A DNA stretch of 64,000 nt from Bin87 sp965204395. GTDB taxonomy: Bacteria > Chloroflexota > Dehalococcoidia > Lucifugimonadales > UBA3495. Positions within the stretch are counted from its first letter, which is position 1. Each line of letters begins with the position of its first letter. This document shows, piece after piece, positions 60,133-64,000 of the stretch. The position numbers and the translations under genes were made by a program. Location of the stretch: positions 1,736,001 through 1,800,000 of the forward strand of contig OZ241987.1 of NCBI GenBank assembly GCA_965204395.1, in the 5' to 3' direction. The notes under the pieces are model-generated. The model ran no database searches, was not told the DNA's origin, and saw nothing but the letters and a program-made list of their open reading frames with translations.

Positions 60133-61188
60133 ATGGACACAGAATCTCATATGGAACTCGCTGACCGCCCTTACATCGACGGGGGCGCGTTGGTCGCCGT
60201 GGACGGGCTGACCAAGCGGTTTCCGATTGCAGCCGGCCTGTTCCGAAAGCCGACCAGTTTCATTCACGCCGTGGACGACGTGTCCTTCCGGCTGGGCAAC
60301 GGAGAGAGCCTGGGGCTGGTGGGCGAGTCGGGCTGCGGCAAGACCACCGTGGGCAAGCTGCTGGTCAAGCTGCAGGAACCCACGGAGGGCAGCATCACCT
60401 ACCGGTTCCCCGCGCCGGCCGTGGGTGGACACCTGGCGGGCTCGGTGGAGGCGTCCAACATCAGTGGCAGGCAGCTAAGGGTATTTCGCCGCCAGGTTCA
60501 GATGATTTTCCAGGACCCCTACGAGTCCATGAACCCGCGGCGCACGGTGTACGACACCATCGCGGAGCCTTTGGCGGTGCAGGGGATTGGCCACGTGCAG
60601 GACCGGCTGGATCGGGTCTCCGAGATTCTGAACCTGGTGGGGCTCACGCCGGCCGGCGCGTTTTTGTTCCGGCGACCCCACGAACTGTCGGGCGGGCAGC
60701 GTCAGCGGGTGGCGATTGCGCGCGCGCTGGTGATCGGGCCGTCGTTCGTGGTCGCCGACGAACCCACGTCCATGCTGGACGTGTCGAGCCGCACGGGAAT
60801 CATGTCGCTGATGCAGGAGTTGGCGGACCGGCTGGGGATCGCGTACCTGTACATCACCCACGACCTGGCGGTGGCGCGATACATGTGCCACCGGATCGCC
60901 GTGATGTACCTGGGCAAGATTGTGGAGATGGCGGAGACGGAGGAACTGCTGCGGAACCCGCTGCACCCGTACACGCGGGCGTTGCTGTCGGCGGTGCCCA
61001 GTCCCGACCCCATGCGGCGTCGCGAGCCACCGGACATCCTGGGGGACTTGACGCTGCCGGTGGATCCACCGCCCAGGTGCCGGTTTTACGACCGGTGTCC
61101 CATGGCAACGGACCGGTGTCGCGACAACCCGCACCCGCCGGCCGAGGACAAGGGAACGGGCCACTGGGTGGCGTGCTACGAGGCTTGA
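60133..61188 (+). CDS. ABC importer ATPase, DppF/OppF family
   Basis: This is an ATPase of about 351 residues. Walker A is SLGLVGESGCGKTTVGKLLV, the Q loop is VQMIFQDPYESMNPRRTV, the signature is HELSGGQRQRVAIARALVIG, Walker B is SFVVADEPTSMLDV and the switch is YLYITHDLAVARYM. The C-terminal extension has PPPRCRFYDRCPMATDRCRD. ATG 60133 is the most likely start; the frame is open back to GTG 60073, which overlaps the HEPN stop, and ATG 60151 is also possible. Confidence 0.94.
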   Translation: MDTESHMELADRPYIDGGALVAVDGLTKRFPIAAGLFRKPTSFIHAVDDVSFRLGNGESLGLVGESGCGKTTVGKLLVKLQEPTEGSITYRFPAPAVGGHLAGSVEASNISGRQLRVFRRQVQMIFQDPYESMNPRRTVYDTIAEPLAVQGIGHVQDRLDRVSEILNLVGLTPAGAFLFRRPHELSGGQRQRVAIARALVIGPSFVVADEPTSMLDVSSRTGIMSLMQELADRLGIAYLYITHDLAVARYMCHRIAVMYLGKIVEMAETEELLRNPLHPYTRALLSAVPSPDPMRRREPPDILGDLTLPVDPPPRCRFYDRCPMATDRCRDNPHPPAEDKGTGHWVACYEA

Positions 61189-61564
61189 CGGATACGTGCG
61201 CGGCATGTGCGCGCAGTGTGCGCGTCGGTGGGATTGCTAACAGATTACGAGCGGCGTGTGAGTACGCCCACCCGTTACTGAGACCCTATGAAAAAATAAA
61301 GCCGGACACGAAATAAGTGTCCGGCAGCTTGGGTTATGACCCCTTTTCGGAAATAAATTGATGTTTCAGGGCGACTTTGACTTATATCTCCTCACTATAC
61401 GGTACGGAACATTGCTCCGCTATGGCCGCCGCCGCCCCATAAGTGATAGTAGCACGCCAAAAAGGTGAAAATGGCGATCTTCACAAAACCGTCACAATGT
61501 TTCACAAAGCAACATAATTGACGGGAGGATCGTATCGTCTTGAGTTCCGTCCTGCCGCAGCGAG
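61189..61564. other. 376-bp convergent intergenic region
   Basis: This lies between the rightward ATPase gene and the leftward Fe3+-type permease gene. It contains one hairpin (see 61301-61325); nothing else was recognised. Confidence 0.5.
61290..61325 (-). terminator. Terminator-like hairpin downstream of the permease
   Basis: A perfect 9-bp stem, GCCGGACAC/GTGTCCGGC (61301-61309 and 61317-61325), has an A-rich run on its left (61291-61300). That run is a U-run when read leftward, so it probably ends transcripts from the permease gene; it may also slow rightward transcripts from the ATPase gene. Confidence 0.65.
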
Positions 61565-63223
61565 TCACCCATGACGGCGTTCCTCGCGCATGGTGATGAT
61601 TGCCAGCGGGATGGAGGAAACAATAACCAGCAGCAGGGCCGGCGCCGCGGCGCGGGCGAAGAAAGCCTCCAGCGCCGCCGCCCAGATGGACGAGGCGAGG
61701 GTGGTGAAGCCGATGGGGCTGAGGATCAAGGTGGCGGGCAGTTCCTTCATGGTGAGGAGGAACACCAGCGCCGCGCCGGTCAGGATGCCGGGCCGGATCA
61801 GGGGCAGCGTGATGGTCAGCAGGACGATGAACGGGGTCTTGCCCAGGCTGCGCGCGGCGTCCTCCAATTCGGGGCGCACCTGCACGAGGGACGCGCGCAG
61901 TGATCCCACCGCCGCCGGAAGGAACAGCGTAACGTACGCAACGGCCAGTATGGCCAGGGACTGGTAGAGCCACGGCGCGTAGTTGGCTCCGAAATACACC
62001 AGGCCCAGGGCGATTACGATGCCGGGCAGCGCGAACCCGACGAACCCCAGCCGTTCGAGCCACCGGCTGAACTGGCCCGGGTAGCGGACCGCCAGCACGG
62101 CGATGGGCGCGGCGCAGATTACCGTGAGCACCGCAGCCAGGGCCGAGACACCCACGGAGTTGGCGGCTGCTTTCCACAGCAGGAGCAACGGCTCGCCGGC
62201 GGCGACGCCCCTAACCGTCCAGTAAACCAGCACCGCCACCGGCAGGCCCAGGGACACCAGCGCCACCGCGGCGCAGTAGGCCAGGGCCGGCCAGCGCCAC
62301 ACGCCCAGACGGACCGGTTCGGGCAACCGGGAAGCGCCGCCCCCGCTGCGGTAGTAACGACCGCCGCCGGCGGTGCGCGCCATGTATTCGCCCCATACCA
62401 CCACCAGGGCCAGGACGATCAGCCCCAACGACCACGCGGCGGCCAGGGTCCGGTTAATCGCCGCATCGTACTGGATGAATATGCTCCAGGTGAAAGTCTC
62501 ATAGCGCATGATGGCGGCGGCGCCGAAGTCGCTCAGCGCGTACAGTGCGGCAAGCAAACCGCCGGCAAGAATGGCCGGACGCAGCATGGGGAGGGTTACG
62601 CTGCGGAAGGTCTGCCACGGAGTGCGGCCCAGAGCGCGGGCCGACTCCTCCAGGGAGGTGTCCATGTTCCACAGGGCGGCGCGGATCGGCAGCAGCACGT
62701 ACGGAAAGCTGATGATGATCAGCGTGAACGCCGCGCCGGGGAACCCATAGATGCTGGGGATGCGGTCGATGGTAATGGAGAGCGGGCTAAACGCCGCCTC
62801 CAGCCAACCCTGGAGGATGCCGCGCGGGCCCAGGGCGACCGCGATAGCGAACGCGATGATGTACGAGGGGAGCGCCAGCGGCAGCATGGTTACCACACGC
62901 CAGAATCCGCGGGCCGGCAGGTCGGTGCGCACGGTGAGCCAGGCCAGCGGCGCGGCGATGGCGATGCAGCCCAGCATCACGCCGGCCATCAACGCCACGG
63001 TGCGCCACACCACCCACAGGGTACGGGGACTGAAGATCAGGTCGGCGGCCTCGGAACCGGCTCCCAGGGTTCTCAGGACGAGATAGGCCGGCGCGGTGAG
63101 CAGCAACACAGCGATGACCACAGCGGGCGCCCAGATGACAGCCGGCGGTCGGGCCGTGCCCTCGAACAGCCAACCGGTTGGCGAGCGGGGAATGGAACCA
63201 ACAAGCCTAGCAACTGGGGTCAT
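61565..63223 (-). CDS. Fe3+/thiamine-type ABC transporter fused permease
   Basis: This 552-residue permease has two BPD_transp_1 halves fused, as in FbpB/SfuB or ThiP proteins. About 12 TM helices are predicted, and there are two EAA loops: LEESARALGRTPWQTFRSVT in the first half and LEDAARSLGKTPFIVLLTIT in the second. Fe(III) is the more common substrate for this size; thiamine is possible. The binding protein and ATPase are not in the window. The gene lies between the dipeptide importer and the terminal Uma2 gene. Confidence 0.9.
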   Translation of the reverse strand: MTPVARLVGSIPRSPTGWLFEGTARPPAVIWAPAVVIAVLLLTAPAYLVLRTLGAGSEAADLIFSPRTLWVVWRTVALMAGVMLGCIAIAAPLAWLTVRTDLPARGFWRVVTMLPLALPSYIIAFAIAVALGPRGILQGWLEAAFSPLSITIDRIPSIYGFPGAAFTLIIISFPYVLLPIRAALWNMDTSLEESARALGRTPWQTFRSVTLPMLRPAILAGGLLAALYALSDFGAAAIMRYETFTWSIFIQYDAAINRTLAAAWSLGLIVLALVVVWGEYMARTAGGGRYYRSGGGASRLPEPVRLGVWRWPALAYCAAVALVSLGLPVAVLVYWTVRGVAAGEPLLLLWKAAANSVGVSALAAVLTVICAAPIAVLAVRYPGQFSRWLERLGFVGFALPGIVIALGLVYFGANYAPWLYQSLAILAVAYVTLFLPAAVGSLRASLVQVRPELEDAARSLGKTPFIVLLTITLPLIRPGILTGAALVFLLTMKELPATLILSPIGFTTLASSIWAAALEAFFARAAAPALLLVIVSSIPLAIITMREERRHG

Positions 63224-63520
63224 GTTGTGCGGACAGACCGTATGGACTTGTATGTACGTAAATTCTTTTGGAGCAAACCCTATTGCCGGTTGGCCGGGAT
63301 TTCATTCACGTTGCGACCTGCCGGCATCTTCTCCAACCAATCATGCACTGAGCGGCTTCATACGCTATTGTAACGCAATACTTGAGGTGACGGGCGCACG
63401 TACCATTGCAGTGCACCGAATGGCCAACTTTCAGACCTGCCACCGCAATGGTATGATCGAATCCAGGGTATGATCGGCTCCGGCACGATGTCCCGCCAGC
63501 TCAGCCCGTCGAGGTTCAGC

Positions 63521-64000
63521 ATGACCACCACACGCCCCGTCGACCTGCAGGATGCCTCGGCCACTTCCTTCCGTCTTCCCGACATCCCACAGCGCCACCC
63601 CGACGATATGACCTCCGTAGAGCACCTGCATGAACCCGGCCAGATGCACCACCTGTCTCAATACCTGGGCAACCCCGAAACCACCCTGGTCACCGGCGAA
63701 CGCTACGTCGTGCCGGGTCCTGCTTTCGTCGCCGGTGAAAGCCGCTACCCTGACCTCCTGGTAGCCTTTGACGTTAACCCTGCCGCGTACAAAGCCAGCA
63801 ATGGCTACATCGTTTCCGAACAGGGCAAGCCGCCGGACTTCATCCTGGAGGTCGCGTCGAGACGCACCGCCGCTGATGATCTGGGCGTCAAGATGGATTA
63901 CTACGAACAGTTGGGGGTGGGCGAATACTGGTTGTTTGACAGCGCGGGGGAATTTTACGGATTCACGCTGAGGGGGTACCGGCTGGAAGAGGGTCGCTAC
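63521..64000 (+). CDS. Uma2 family endonuclease-like protein, partial
   Basis: This Uma2-type protein runs off the right edge after 160 codons. It opens MTTTRPVDLQDASATSFRLP. The conserved core is SRYPDLLVAFDVNP (PDL/PDV acid), KPPDFILEVASRRTAADDLG, and KMDYYEQLGVGEYWLFD. The N-terminus is longer and different from the other Uma2 copies in the window, so it belongs to another subgroup. About 297 bp upstream (63224-63520) hold no recognised feature. Confidence 0.85.
   Translation, partial: MTTTRPVDLQDASATSFRLPDIPQRHPDDMTSVEHLHEPGQMHHLSQYLGNPETTLVTGERYVVPGPAFVAGESRYPDLLVAFDVNPAAYKASNGYIVSEQGKPPDFILEVASRRTAADDLGVKMDYYEQLGVGEYWLFDSAGEFYGFTLRGYRLEEGRY

Noticed and set aside
61301..61325. Hairpin considered as a terminator for the rightward importer ATPase
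   Set aside because: The A/T-rich run is on its left, so the orientation fits the leftward permease gene better.

Overview
The window is high-GC bacterial DNA with tightly packed genes on both strands. Three features suggest a Chloroflexota bacterium, perhaps a free-living marine or sponge-associated lineage: a substrate-binding lipoprotein whose mature N-terminus runs VVTATPDP, long PTPTP linkers in a membrane kinase, and a very dense load of toxin-antitoxin, HEPN and Uma2 genes. This is an inference from gene style; no rRNA or other phylogenetic marker was used. No rRNA, tRNA or CRISPR array was recognised.

The housekeeping backbone consists of ruvX (2940-3398), alaS (4935-7751), a SIS-domain sugar isomerase (11605-12684), nadE (21373-23124), uvrA (31616-34654), biotin carboxylase plus biotin carrier (37401-39426), recO and recR (39564-41048), ybaB and dnaX (42574-44583), a dipeptide-type ABC importer split over 51459-61188, and an Fe3+-type ABC permease (61565-63223). 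Two paralogous amidohydrolases flank a secreted zinc peptidase at 14235-19329.

Accessory modules sit between, and often inside, these units. From left to right: two Uma2 genes; an orphan vapB with a decayed vapC; a fused nucleotidyltransferase-HEPN protein; a VapBC pair; a frameshifted IS element with 14-bp terminal repeats and a 5-bp target duplication; an ATPase/TOPRIM pair (9377-11129); VapBC plus Uma2 (12780-14125); another Uma2; a REP-associated transposase with its palindromes; HEPN; HicB with a truncated HicA; McrBC; a HExxH enzyme; a second ATPase/TOPRIM pair; a tandem triplicate PIN-toxin/unknown-antitoxin array (34666-37375); two small gene pairs wedged between recR and ybaB; BrnTA; a TerY-P triad (VWA, PP2C, kinase); a HEPN pair; HicAB; and, within the ABC importer locus, a nucleotidyltransferase pair, a Fic protein and a HEPN protein.

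The most notable theme is how modules meet the backbone. Several are bracketed by short direct repeats, and some of those repeats are copies of the end of the neighbouring housekeeping gene: 26 bp of amidohydrolase tail, 66 bp of recR head, 30 bp of biotin-carrier tail repeated through the PIN array, a ~94-bp promoter-like element on both sides of fic, and a 29-bp repeat on both sides of an ATPase/TOPRIM operon. The triplicated PIN array with its unrecognised antitoxin family is the best candidate for an undescribed system.
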